Of a stretch of 64,000 nucleotides of DNA, positions 16,836-24,454 are shown piece by piece. Source of the DNA: an uncultured Phascolarctobacterium sp. (GTDB taxonomy: Bacteria; Bacillota; Negativicutes; Acidaminococcales; Acidaminococcaceae); assembly GCA_900547415.1 (NCBI GenBank), contig URGS01000002.1, positions 44,098-108,097 of the forward strand, read 5' to 3'. Under the pieces are notes generated by a model. That model was not told where the DNA came from. It worked only from the letters and a program-made list of their open reading frames with translations, and did no database searches. How positions within the stretch are numbered: position 1 is the first letter of the stretch; every line of letters begins with the position of its first letter. Both the position numbers and the translations under genes were made by a program.

Positions 16836-16849
16836 ATTTCAGCTGAAAT
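16836..16849. repeat. 14-bp perfect palindrome in the atpF to atpHA spacer
   Basis: ATTTCAGCTGAAAT is self-complementary. It lies in the 93-base gap where the N-terminal part of a delta gene would normally be. No T-run follows, so it is not an obvious terminator. Confidence 0.35.
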
Positions 16850-16898
16850 GCGAATCAGCAAAGAAAGAGAGCCGGTATTCGGAGGTGATTGGTACAAT

Positions 16899-18731
16899 AT
16901 GAAGAGCGAAGAAAATATTGCTTTGATTAAGCAAGAATTATCCAGCTTTAATATGGATCTGGGCTCTATTAAAGAGCTGTTAGATGTTAACGTTACTACA
17001 GCAAAGAAATTGACTGTAGAAGAGTATCAATCCATTTCTGCAATTCTTACCGAGAAACTTGGCCGTGAAATTTTCATGAACAAGAAAGTGGATCCTGCAC
17101 TTCTCGGCGGTATCGTTATTCAAATTGGCGACAAGGTATTTGATGCTTCCGCAGCTCGTAAGCTGAAAAAAATGGAAGTTGCTCTGAATGGCATTGACAT
17201 TCATGAGTATGAAAAACCTGAAGCTATGGGTAACGCTCTGAGCCAAAAGCTTGAGAATTACAATGTGGATGAAACTGATCTTGAAGAAGTTGGTGTTGTT
17301 GAGAAGATCGGTGACGGTATCGCAACCGTTATCGGTATGAAACACGCAATGGCTGGCGAGCTGGTAGAGCTGCCCCACAACGTATCCGGCATGGTTCTGA
17401 ACCTGAACCCTGATTCCGTTGGTATCGTATTGATGGGTGGCGAAACCAAGATCAAAGAAGGCGACCTGGTTCGTCGTACCGGCCGTATCATGGAGGTTCC
17501 TGTAGGTGAAAACCTGTTGGGTCGTGTAGTAAGCGCTATTGGTAATCCTATCGATGGTAAAGGTGAAGTAGTAGCTGCTGAATATCGTCCTGTTGAATCT
17601 CCTGCACATGGTATTGCTGATCGTAAGTCCGTAGATACCCCGCTGCAAACAGGTATTAAATGTATCGATGCATTGGTACCTATCGGACGTGGCCAACGTG
17701 AGCTGATCATCGGCGACCGTGGCACCGGCAAAACCGCTGTTGCTATCGACACTATCATTAACCAAAAAGGCCTGGGCGTTATCTGCATTTATGTAGCTAT
17801 CGGTCAAAAGGCTTCCAATATCGCACGTATTGTTCGTACTCTCGAACAACATGGTGCGCTTGAGTACACCATTATCGTAGCTGCTACTGCTGCTGACTCC
17901 GCTCCGTTGCAATATCTGGCTCCGTACGCTGGTGTAACCATGGCAGAATACTTCATGGACCAAGGCAAAGACGTTCTGTGCGTATATGACGACCTGTCCA
18001 AACATGCTGTTGCATACCGTGCAATGTCCCTGCTGCTCCGCCGTCCTCCCGGACGTGAAGCTTACCCTGGCGACGTATTCTATTTGCACTCCCGTCTGCT
18101 GGAGCGCGCTGCTAAACTGAATGATACCGAGCTGAGCGGTGGTTCCATCACTGCACTGCCTATCATTGAGACCCTGGCAGGCGACGTTGGCGGTTTCATT
18201 CCTACCAACGTAATTTCCATTACCGACGGTCAGATCTTCCTGGAGTCCGAGCTGTTCTACTCCGGTATTCGCCCGGCTATTAACTCCGGTCTGTCTGTAT
18301 CCCGTGTAGGTGGTGCTGCGCAAATCAAAGCTATGAAACAGGTAGCAGGTACTCTGCGTCTGGATCTGGCTCAATTCCGTGAACTGGCAGCATTTGCTCA
18401 GTTCGCTTCCGACCTTGATAAGGCTACTAAAGCTCAGCTGGATCGTGGTCAACGTCTGACCGAGATCCTGAAACAAGGCCAATACAGCCCGTTGTCTGTA
18501 GAAAAACAAGTTATGGCTATTTACCTCGGCACCAAAGGCTATCTGGATGACGTAGCTGTAAAAGACGTAACTCGTTGCGAGAGAGAATTCCTGGACTTCA
18601 TGGAAGCAAACCATCCTGAAATTGGTGCTGATATCCTGAATACCAAGAAGATCACCGATGAGAATGAAGAAGCATTGAAGAAAGCTATCGCTGAGTTCAA
18701 GGACACCTTTGTATCCAGTGAAGGCAGGTGA
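16899..18731 (+). CDS. atpHA: Fusion of ATP synthase delta C-terminal domain to subunit alpha
   Basis: 610 residues in one open frame. Residues about 24-97 match the C-terminal domain of subunit delta/OSCP: VTTAKKLTVEEYQSI, then EKLGREI, then KVDPALLGGIVIQIGDKVFD, then ARKLKKM. The six-helix N-terminal delta domain is missing. From about residue 105 a complete alpha subunit follows, with its own N-terminal helix (LSQKLENY), EEVGVVEKIGDGIA, the P-loop GDRGTGKT at 272-279, and the late SGGSITALP and PAINSGLSVSRVGGAAQ. GGAGGTGA at 16881-16888 serves the ATG at 16899. No separate delta gene lies between atpF and atpG. No good internal ribosome site for a free alpha is seen. Confidence 0.93.
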   Translation: MKSEENIALIKQELSSFNMDLGSIKELLDVNVTTAKKLTVEEYQSISAILTEKLGREIFMNKKVDPALLGGIVIQIGDKVFDASAARKLKKMEVALNGIDIHEYEKPEAMGNALSQKLENYNVDETDLEEVGVVEKIGDGIATVIGMKHAMAGELVELPHNVSGMVLNLNPDSVGIVLMGGETKIKEGDLVRRTGRIMEVPVGENLLGRVVSAIGNPIDGKGEVVAAEYRPVESPAHGIADRKSVDTPLQTGIKCIDALVPIGRGQRELIIGDRGTGKTAVAIDTIINQKGLGVICIYVAIGQKASNIARIVRTLEQHGALEYTIIVAATAADSAPLQYLAPYAGVTMAEYFMDQGKDVLCVYDDLSKHAVAYRAMSLLLRRPPGREAYPGDVFYLHSRLLERAAKLNDTELSGGSITALPIIETLAGDVGGFIPTNVISITDGQIFLESELFYSGIRPAINSGLSVSRVGGAAQIKAMKQVAGTLRLDLAQFRELAAFAQFASDLDKATKAQLDRGQRLTEILKQGQYSPLSVEKQVMAIYLGTKGYLDDVAVKDVTRCEREFLDFMEANHPEIGADILNTKKITDENEEALKKAIAEFKDTFVSSEGR

Positions 18732-18738
18732 GTAACTA

Positions 18739-19623
18739 ATGGCTACTGCACGCGAGATTCGTCGCCACATGAAGAGCGTAGGTAACATTGGTAAAATCAC
18801 TAAAGCTATGAAGATGGTTGCTGCTGCTCGTTTGAGAAGAGCTCAAGAGCGTGCTGCTGCAAGTCGTCCCTATGCTATTAAGATCACCGAAGTGTTATCT
18901 AACATTGTGAGCGACGCTAGCATTCTTGCTGGCTTAGATGTTAAGAAACACCCGCTGCTTCAAAAACGTGAAGTAAAAAAAGTTGGTTATCTGGTGCTCT
19001 GCTCTGATAAAGGTCTGGCAGGTGCTTATAGCTCCAACGCTCTGAAGAAGGCTGTCGCTGAAATTTCCCAATGTGATAAAGAGGTTGTTATTATCGCTAG
19101 TGGCCGTAAAGCTAGAGACTTCTTTACCCGTCGTGGCTATAAAGTACTGAGTGCTCATTTTGGTTACTCTGACAGACCGTCCTATGATAATGCAGTTGAG
19201 GTTGCTAAAGATGCAGCAATTCGTTTTGCTGCTCAAGAGTTTGACGAGCTGCATATCGTTTATACTATTTTCAAAACTGCTCTTACCCAAACTCCTACCA
19301 GCGAAAAAATTCTGCCGGTAGAAGCTCCTACAAATGGAAAGGGTAAAGCAGAAGCAAGCTTTATTTTCGAGCCTAGCGAAGACGAGGCACTTGAGGTATT
19401 AGCACCCAAGTATCTGGAAACCGTTGTATACGCTGCATTGGTACAATCCGCTGCCAGCGAATTAGGTTCTCGAATGACTGCTATGTCTTCTGCAACTGAC
19501 AACGCAGCTAAGCTGGTACAAAATCTTGAATTGTCTTATAATAAGGCACGTCAAGCAAGCATTACCCGCGAGCTGAACGAAATCGTTGGCGGTGTAGAGG
19601 CATTGGCACAAGCTCAAAATTAA
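18739..19623 (+). CDS. atpG: F-type ATP synthase subunit gamma
   Basis: 294 residues. The N-terminal helix (REIRRHMKSVGNIGKITKAMKMVAAARLRRAQ) and the C-terminal helix (ELGSRMTAMSSATDNAAKLVQNLELSYNKARQASITRELNEIVGG) form the central rotor coiled coil, and both are intact. The Rossmann-like middle part begins with GYLVLCSDKGLAGAYSSN. The gene lies seven bases after the fused alpha gene with a GGCAGGTGAG ribosome site. Confidence 0.97.
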   Translation: MATAREIRRHMKSVGNIGKITKAMKMVAAARLRRAQERAAASRPYAIKITEVLSNIVSDASILAGLDVKKHPLLQKREVKKVGYLVLCSDKGLAGAYSSNALKKAVAEISQCDKEVVIIASGRKARDFFTRRGYKVLSAHFGYSDRPSYDNAVEVAKDAAIRFAAQEFDELHIVYTIFKTALTQTPTSEKILPVEAPTNGKGKAEASFIFEPSEDEALEVLAPKYLETVVYAALVQSAASELGSRMTAMSSATDNAAKLVQNLELSYNKARQASITRELNEIVGGVEALAQAQN

Positions 19624-19652
19624 TCTGAATAATTCGTAGGGAGGCTAAAACC

Positions 19653-21065
19653 TTGAATACAGGTAGAATCGTACAAGTTGTTGGTCCTGTTATCGACGTA
19701 GAATTCCCTCCGAAAAGCATGCCTGCTATCCTGAACGCAATTAAGATCGATGGTACTACCGAAGACGGCAAGGTAAAAATTCACCTGACCGCTGAGGTTA
19801 TGCAACATATCGGCTACAATGTAGTTCGTGCTGTTGCTATGAGTTCCACTGATGGTCTTGTTCGTGGTATGGAAGCTGTAGATACTGGTGCTCCTATTAG
19901 TGTACCTGTTGGCCCCGGCGTACTGGGCCGTATCTTCAACGTGCTTGGAGAGACTGTAGACCATGACGATACTCCGGTTGAAGCTGCTGAATACTGGCCT
20001 ATTCATAGACCTGCTCCTAGCTTCGATCAACAGGCAACATCTACTAAAATTTTGGAAACCGGCATTAAAGTCGTTGACCTTATCGCTCCGTATGCAATGG
20101 GCGGTAAAATCGGTCTGTTCGGCGGTGCTGGTGTAGGTAAAACCGTAATTATTATGGAGCTTATCCATAACATCGCAACTGCTCATGGTGGTTACTCCGT
20201 ATTCGCTGGTGTAGGCGAGCGTACTCGTGAGGGTAATGACCTTTGGGGTGAAATGAAAGAATCTGGCGTTATCGGCAAAACTGCTCTGGTATACGGTCAG
20301 ATGAACGAGCCTCCTGGAGCACGTATGCGTGTAGGTCTGACCGGTCTGACCATGGCAGAATACTTCCGTGATGTTGGTGGCCAAGACGTACTGCTTTTCG
20401 TAGATAACATTTTCCGTTTCATTCAAGCTGGTTCCGAAGTATCCGCTCTGCTGGGTCGTATGCCTTCCGCAGTAGGTTACCAACCTACTCTGGCAAACGA
20501 TATCGGCGCACTGCAAGAGCGTATTACCTCCACCAAGACCGGTTCTATCACTTCCGTACAGGCTGTATACGTACCTGCGGACGACTTGACTGACCCGGCT
20601 CCGGCAGGTACCTTCGCCCATCTGGATGCAACCACCGTATTGTCCCGTCAAATTGCAGAGCTTGGTATTTATCCGGCAGTTGACCCGCTCGACTCCACCA
20701 GCCGTATCCTGGATCCGCTGGTAATTGGCGAAGAGCACTATAAAGTTGCTCGTGGCGTTCAAGCTATTCTGCAACGCTATAAAGAATTGCAAGATATCAT
20801 CGCAATTCTGGGTATGGAAGAATTGAGCGAGGAAGACAAAGTAACTGTTGCTCGTGCTCGTAAAATTCAAAAATTCCTCAGCCAGGCATTCTTCGTTGCT
20901 GAACAATTTACCGGTACCCCCGGTCAATATGTTCCTCTGAAGGAAACTATCCGCGGCTTCAAAGAAATTCTGGAAGGTAAGCATGACGACCTGCCGGAAG
21001 GTGCTTTCTACATGGTTGGTACCATTGATGACGCTGTTGCCAAGGCTGCAACTATGAAGGAATAA
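19653..21065 (+). CDS. atpD: F-type ATP synthase subunit beta (catalytic)
   Basis: 470 residues from a TTG start with GGGAGG correctly placed upstream. The P-loop GGAGVGKT is at residues 157-164, followed by the GERTREGNDL catalytic Glu region and the DNIFRFIQAGSEVSALLGRMPSAVGYQ stretch around the Walker B Asp. Catalyses ATP synthesis or hydrolysis at three sites per complex. Codon use is strongly biased, fitting high expression. Confidence 0.98.
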   Translation: MNTGRIVQVVGPVIDVEFPPKSMPAILNAIKIDGTTEDGKVKIHLTAEVMQHIGYNVVRAVAMSSTDGLVRGMEAVDTGAPISVPVGPGVLGRIFNVLGETVDHDDTPVEAAEYWPIHRPAPSFDQQATSTKILETGIKVVDLIAPYAMGGKIGLFGGAGVGKTVIIMELIHNIATAHGGYSVFAGVGERTREGNDLWGEMKESGVIGKTALVYGQMNEPPGARMRVGLTGLTMAEYFRDVGGQDVLLFVDNIFRFIQAGSEVSALLGRMPSAVGYQPTLANDIGALQERITSTKTGSITSVQAVYVPADDLTDPAPAGTFAHLDATTVLSRQIAELGIYPAVDPLDSTSRILDPLVIGEEHYKVARGVQAILQRYKELQDIIAILGMEELSEEDKVTVARARKIQKFLSQAFFVAEQFTGTPGQYVPLKETIRGFKEILEGKHDDLPEGAFYMVGTIDDAVAKAATMKE

Positions 21066-21067
21066 TA

Positions 21068-21478
21068 ATGGCTACACCTTTTAAATTTGAAATTGTCACG
21101 CCGGATAAGATGCTTTTTGTATCTGAAGAAGTAACCTATGTAGGTTTCCGCGCATTATCTGGTAACTTAGGTATTAAAGCAAGACATATACCTATTATTG
21201 CTACTCTGGATATTGCTCCGCTGAAAGTTGAATTCGTTGATGGCTCTGTCAAAGAATTTGCAGTTTGTGGTGGCTTCCTGGAAATGATGAACAACAAATG
21301 CACTGTATTAGCAACTGTTGCTGAGCTGGACGAGACTATTGACGTTGCTCGTGCAAATGCTGCTAAAGAACGTGCAGAAGCTCGTTTGCAGGCTAAAACA
21401 GAGGACATTGATGTTAAACGTGCTAGCTTAGCTTTGAAGAGAGCTATTATGCGTATCCGTACTGCATCAACTAGATAA
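21068..21478 (+). CDS. atpC: F-type ATP synthase subunit epsilon
   Basis: 136 residues: an N-terminal beta-sandwich (FKFEIVTPDKMLFV, then ALSGNLGIKARHIPIIATL, then FAVCGGFLEMMNNKCTVLA) and a C-terminal helical hairpin that can inhibit rotation. It starts two bases after the atpD stop codon and is the last gene of the operon, before a strong terminator. Confidence 0.95.
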   Translation: MATPFKFEIVTPDKMLFVSEEVTYVGFRALSGNLGIKARHIPIIATLDIAPLKVEFVDGSVKEFAVCGGFLEMMNNKCTVLATVAELDETIDVARANAAKERAEARLQAKTEDIDVKRASLALKRAIMRIRTASTR

Positions 21479-21521
21479 TATCAGAGGACAAAGAGTACTC
21501 AAGACAATGTAAAATAACATT

Positions 21522-21549
21522 ACCCCCGTTCGTAAGAACGGGGGTTTTT
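21522..21549 (+). terminator. Terminator of the ATP synthase operon
   Basis: Ten-base perfect arms (21522-21531 and 21536-21545) around a GTAA tetraloop, then five T residues. Confidence 0.95.
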
Positions 21550-21699
21550 GTATATACAGAAAAGCTTGAGTTGGAACAGTTATAGATAGTAAAAGGCTAA
21601 GCTGAAGATATAATAGAAAACAATTTAGGGGAGATTATAAATATAGAGACCTAGAATGGAGAGTAATAAGAGTATATTGCAGTTTCTTAAATAATATCC

Positions 21700-21728
21700 T
21701 TGCAGAAATGAAGCGTTTATAGTATCCT
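21700..21728 (+). promoter_or_regulatory. Candidate promoter of the small gene at 21754
   Basis: TTGCAG (21700-21705), 17-bp spacer, TATCCT (21723-21728). Confidence 0.45.
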
Positions 21729-21753
21729 ATAAGAGTAAAAGGAGGGCTGTAAG

Positions 21754-21939
21754 ATGGCTGATGTACTTGAAAATCTGGCTGGAAATAAAATGTTTCAATT
21801 AAAGCAGGATATAGCATACTTGCGCGAGCGTTTGGCAAGCTGTGAAGATGAAGAAACAAAGACTTTGATTCGCCGTGAGCTGATGGAAAAGCAAACCTAT
21901 TACAATATTCTTGCAGACCGCCAGCGAGTTAACTACTAA
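21754..21939 (+). CDS. Small uncharacterised helical protein
   Basis: 61 residues, highly charged and predicted almost entirely helical (LKQDIAYLRERLASC, then TKTLIRRELMEKQTYYNILADRQ). It has no signal sequence or membrane segment and should be cytosolic, perhaps a coiled-coil dimer. It is preceded by an excellent AAAGGAGG site and a promoter-like sequence and closed by its own terminator, so it looks like a genuine single-gene unit. I do not recognise the family. Confidence 0.75.
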   Translation: MADVLENLAGNKMFQLKQDIAYLRERLASCEDEETKTLIRRELMEKQTYYNILADRQRVNY

Positions 21940-21965
21940 GCCGGATTATTTACCGGCTTTTTTTG
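21939..21965 (+). terminator. Terminator after the small gene
   Basis: AGCCGG and CCGGCT arms with an eight-base loop, then seven or eight T residues. The first arm overlaps the stop codon. Confidence 0.85.
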
Positions 21966-21984
21966 TGTATCTTCTGTGAAACTA

Positions 21985-22014
21985 TTGAAAAGTGACAGTT
22001 GATAATGATAAAAT
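21985..22014 (+). promoter_or_regulatory. Promoter of murA
   Basis: TTGAAA (21985-21990), 18-bp spacer, extended TGA-TAAAAT (-10 at 22009-22014). Confidence 0.6.
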
Positions 22015-22064
22015 AATAATATTATAATAAATTTTAATTAGCTTCGCATTGCGGGAGGATTATT

Positions 22065-23327
22065 TTGGAGAAACTAGTTGTTAAAGGTGGCAAACGCCTT
22101 GTTGGTACGGTAAAAACCAGTGGTGCGAAAAACGCCGTTTTACCAATTATTGCAGCTTCAATTTTAGGTGTAACACCTAGTCATTTAAATGAGGTTCCGA
22201 TGCTGGAGGATGTACATACCATCAGTGAGGTATTAAAATGCTTAGGATTGACTGTAACTAACCCTGAAAAGAATAAACTTGAAATAGATAGTACAAAAAT
22301 TACCTCTTGTGAGGCACCTTATGAGCTAGTACGTACTATGCGTGCTTCATTTTTGGTTATGGGACCCTTACTGGCCCGTATAGGCAGAGCACGTATTTCT
22401 ATGCCCGGTGGTTGCGCCATTGGAGCTCGTCCTATAGATATTCATCTGAAGGGCTTTGAAGCTTTAGGTGTGAAAATTGAACAGGGTCATGGCTATATTG
22501 AAGCCAGCGCACCTGATGGCTTAAAGGGTACAAGCATTTATTTTGATTTCCCCAGTGTTGGTGCAACTGAAAATATTATGATGGCTGCTGCCTTGGCAGA
22601 GGGAACCACTATTTTAGAAAATGCTGCAGAGGAGCCTGAAATCGTTGCATTGGCTAACTATTTGAACAAGATGGGTGCCAAGATACGTGGTGCAGGTACT
22701 AACCTTATTCGCATAGAAGGTGTAAAGGAGCTTCATGGCGCTGACTACACTATTATCCCTGACCGTATCGAGGCAGGCACCTATATGATTGCTGCTGCGA
22801 TGACAGGTGGCGATATTATTGTAGAAAATGTGCTTCCAGAGCATCAAAAGCCGTTGATTGCGAAGCTGCGCGAAGCAGGTGCAATCGTTGAGGAGGATAT
22901 TGACAGAGTGCATGTTGTTGGTACAGGTAAGCTGAAGGCCGTTGATATCAAGACGTTGCCCTATCCTGGTTTCCCTACAGATATGCAGGCTCAGATGATG
23001 GCGATGATGGTTGTTTCTGAAGGTCGCAGCAAGGTTACAGAGACTGTTTTTGAAAATCGTTTTATGCATGTGGTAGAGCTGAACCGTATGGGAGCTCGTA
23101 TTTCTACCGAAGGCCGCAGTGCTGTAATTGATGGTCCCTGCAAGCTTACTGGCTGCGATGTTCGCGCTACTGACCTTCGTGCAGGTGCTGCCATGATTTT
23201 GGCTGGTCTTGTTGCTGATGGCACTACTAGAATTGGCGACTTGTTCCACATTGACCGTGGCTATGAAAATATTGTTGAGAAGCTGAGGCTTTTAGGCGCT
23301 GATATAGAACGTATCAGTGTTGACTAA
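22065..23327 (+). CDS. murA: UDP-N-acetylglucosamine 1-carboxyvinyltransferase MurA
   Basis: 420 residues from a TTG start with GGGAGG upstream. The family signature KTSGAKNAVLPIIAA is at the N-terminus. The catalytic Cys117 lies in PGGCAIGARPIDIHLKG; it is the residue attacked by fosfomycin. RADLRAGAAMILAG-type sequence (here RATDLRAGAA) follows near the C-terminus. It commits UDP-GlcNAc to peptidoglycan synthesis in the cytosol. The mreB-type gene follows after about 30 bases, so wall synthesis and shape control are probably co-expressed. Confidence 0.97.
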   Translation: MEKLVVKGGKRLVGTVKTSGAKNAVLPIIAASILGVTPSHLNEVPMLEDVHTISEVLKCLGLTVTNPEKNKLEIDSTKITSCEAPYELVRTMRASFLVMGPLLARIGRARISMPGGCAIGARPIDIHLKGFEALGVKIEQGHGYIEASAPDGLKGTSIYFDFPSVGATENIMMAAALAEGTTILENAAEEPEIVALANYLNKMGAKIRGAGTNLIRIEGVKELHGADYTIIPDRIEAGTYMIAAAMTGGDIIVENVLPEHQKPLIAKLREAGAIVEEDIDRVHVVGTGKLKAVDIKTLPYPGFPTDMQAQMMAMMVVSEGRSKVTETVFENRFMHVVELNRMGARISTEGRSAVIDGPCKLTGCDVRATDLRAGAAMILAGLVADGTTRIGDLFHIDRGYENIVEKLRLLGADIERISVD

Positions 23328-23358
23328 GCCGTTTAATGTAATGAACAGGAGATAAGAA

Positions 23359-24384
23359 ATGTTTAAAAGTACTGATATCGGCATTGATTTAGGCACTGCT
23401 AATATTTTAGTATTTGTCAAGGGTAAAGGTGTTGTCTTGAAGGAGCCAGCAGTAGTTGCCATTGATCAGGTACGTAATAAGGTGCTTGCCGTTGGCGAAG
23501 AAGCAAGAGAAATGCTGGGGCGTTCTCCGGGAAGCATTACTGCAATTCGTCCTTTGAAGGAAGGCGTAATTGCAAACTACACTGTTACTCAAAAGCTTTT
23601 GGCTTATGTTATTGAAAAGGTAGCAGGCAGAAGCCTGTTCTTTAAGCCTCGCGTTATGACCTGTGTTCCAATTGGCATTACTTCTGTTGAGAAGCGCGCT
23701 GTTATGGAAGCTACTATGCAGGGTGGCGCAGCAAAAACATATTTAATCGAGGAACCTTTGGCTGCAGCCTTGGGTGCCGGTATTGATATTTCTGTACCCC
23801 GTGGTAATATGGTTGTTGATATTGGCGGTGGTACTACTGATATTGCTGTATTGAGCCTTGGCGGAATTGTTGTAGATTCTTCCATTCGTATTGGCGGCGA
23901 CCATTTTGATGAATCCATTGTACGCTATGTAAAAAAAGTTCATAATGTTTTGATCGGTGAACGTACTGCAGAGGAAATCAAGATTAGTGTTGCTACTGTT
24001 TCCCACAATGGACGGAATGAGTCCATTAGTGTTCGTGGTCGTGATTTAGTTACTGGTCTGCCCACAACCTTTAGTGTTACTTCCGAGGATTGCCGTTTGG
24101 CTTTAGAGGATTCCATTGCTTCTTTAGTTGCTACAATTAGAGGTGTATTGGAAAAATGTCCTCCTGAGCTTGCTGCAGATATTGTTGATAACGGTATTTA
24201 TCTGACTGGCGGCGGTGCTCTTATGGATGGTCTGGCTGAGGTTATTCAAAAAGAAACCGGCATTGTCACCAGAGTTGCGGAAAATCCCTTGGATTGCGTA
24301 GCTTTAGGCACAGGCAAGGCTTTGGAGAATTTGGATAAGCTTCATCCTGGCAGCATTTACACTGCTTCTAATTTGGACATGTAA
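23359..24384 (+). CDS. mreB: Rod shape-determining actin homologue (MreB/Mbl)
   Basis: 341 residues of the bacterial actin fold. The nucleotide-binding loops are visible: DIGIDLGTANILV at the N-terminus, VDIGGGTTDIAVLSLG near 155, and YLTGGGALMDGL near 280. There is no MreC or MreD gene next to it; it sits alone after murA, as mbl does in Bacillus, and its sequence also reads as Mbl-like. It would organise lateral wall synthesis beneath the membrane. A terminator follows. Confidence 0.95.
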   Translation: MFKSTDIGIDLGTANILVFVKGKGVVLKEPAVVAIDQVRNKVLAVGEEAREMLGRSPGSITAIRPLKEGVIANYTVTQKLLAYVIEKVAGRSLFFKPRVMTCVPIGITSVEKRAVMEATMQGGAAKTYLIEEPLAAALGAGIDISVPRGNMVVDIGGGTTDIAVLSLGGIVVDSSIRIGGDHFDESIVRYVKKVHNVLIGERTAEEIKISVATVSHNGRNESISVRGRDLVTGLPTTFSVTSEDCRLALEDSIASLVATIRGVLEKCPPELAADIVDNGIYLTGGGALMDGLAEVIQKETGIVTRVAENPLDCVALGTGKALENLDKLHPGSIYTASNLDM

Positions 24385-24404
24385 AACACATATACATCTA
24401 CTTA

Positions 24405-24431
24405 AATACACAGCGCAAGCTGTGTATTTTT
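24405..24431 (+). terminator. Terminator after mreB
   Basis: Ten-base perfect arms (24405-24414 and 24419-24428) around GCAA, then T residues. Confidence 0.85.
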
Positions 24432-24454
24432 ACTTATAAAAGCTGAGGTTACAA

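Noticed and set aside
16848..16898. Extension of the alpha fusion to an ATG at 16848
   Set aside because: The 17 extra residues do not resemble the delta N-terminus, and the GGAGGTGA site at 16881 points to the ATG at 16899.
16980..18800. A 600-codon open frame on the minus strand opposite the alpha subunit gene
   Set aside because: It is antisense to a highly conserved, codon-biased gene, has no ribosome site and shows no recognisable protein family; it is a by-product of the codon bias.
19620..20984. A long minus-strand open frame opposite atpD
   Set aside because: Same reason: mirror of a conserved catalytic subunit, with low-complexity Ser/Thr/Asn-rich translation.
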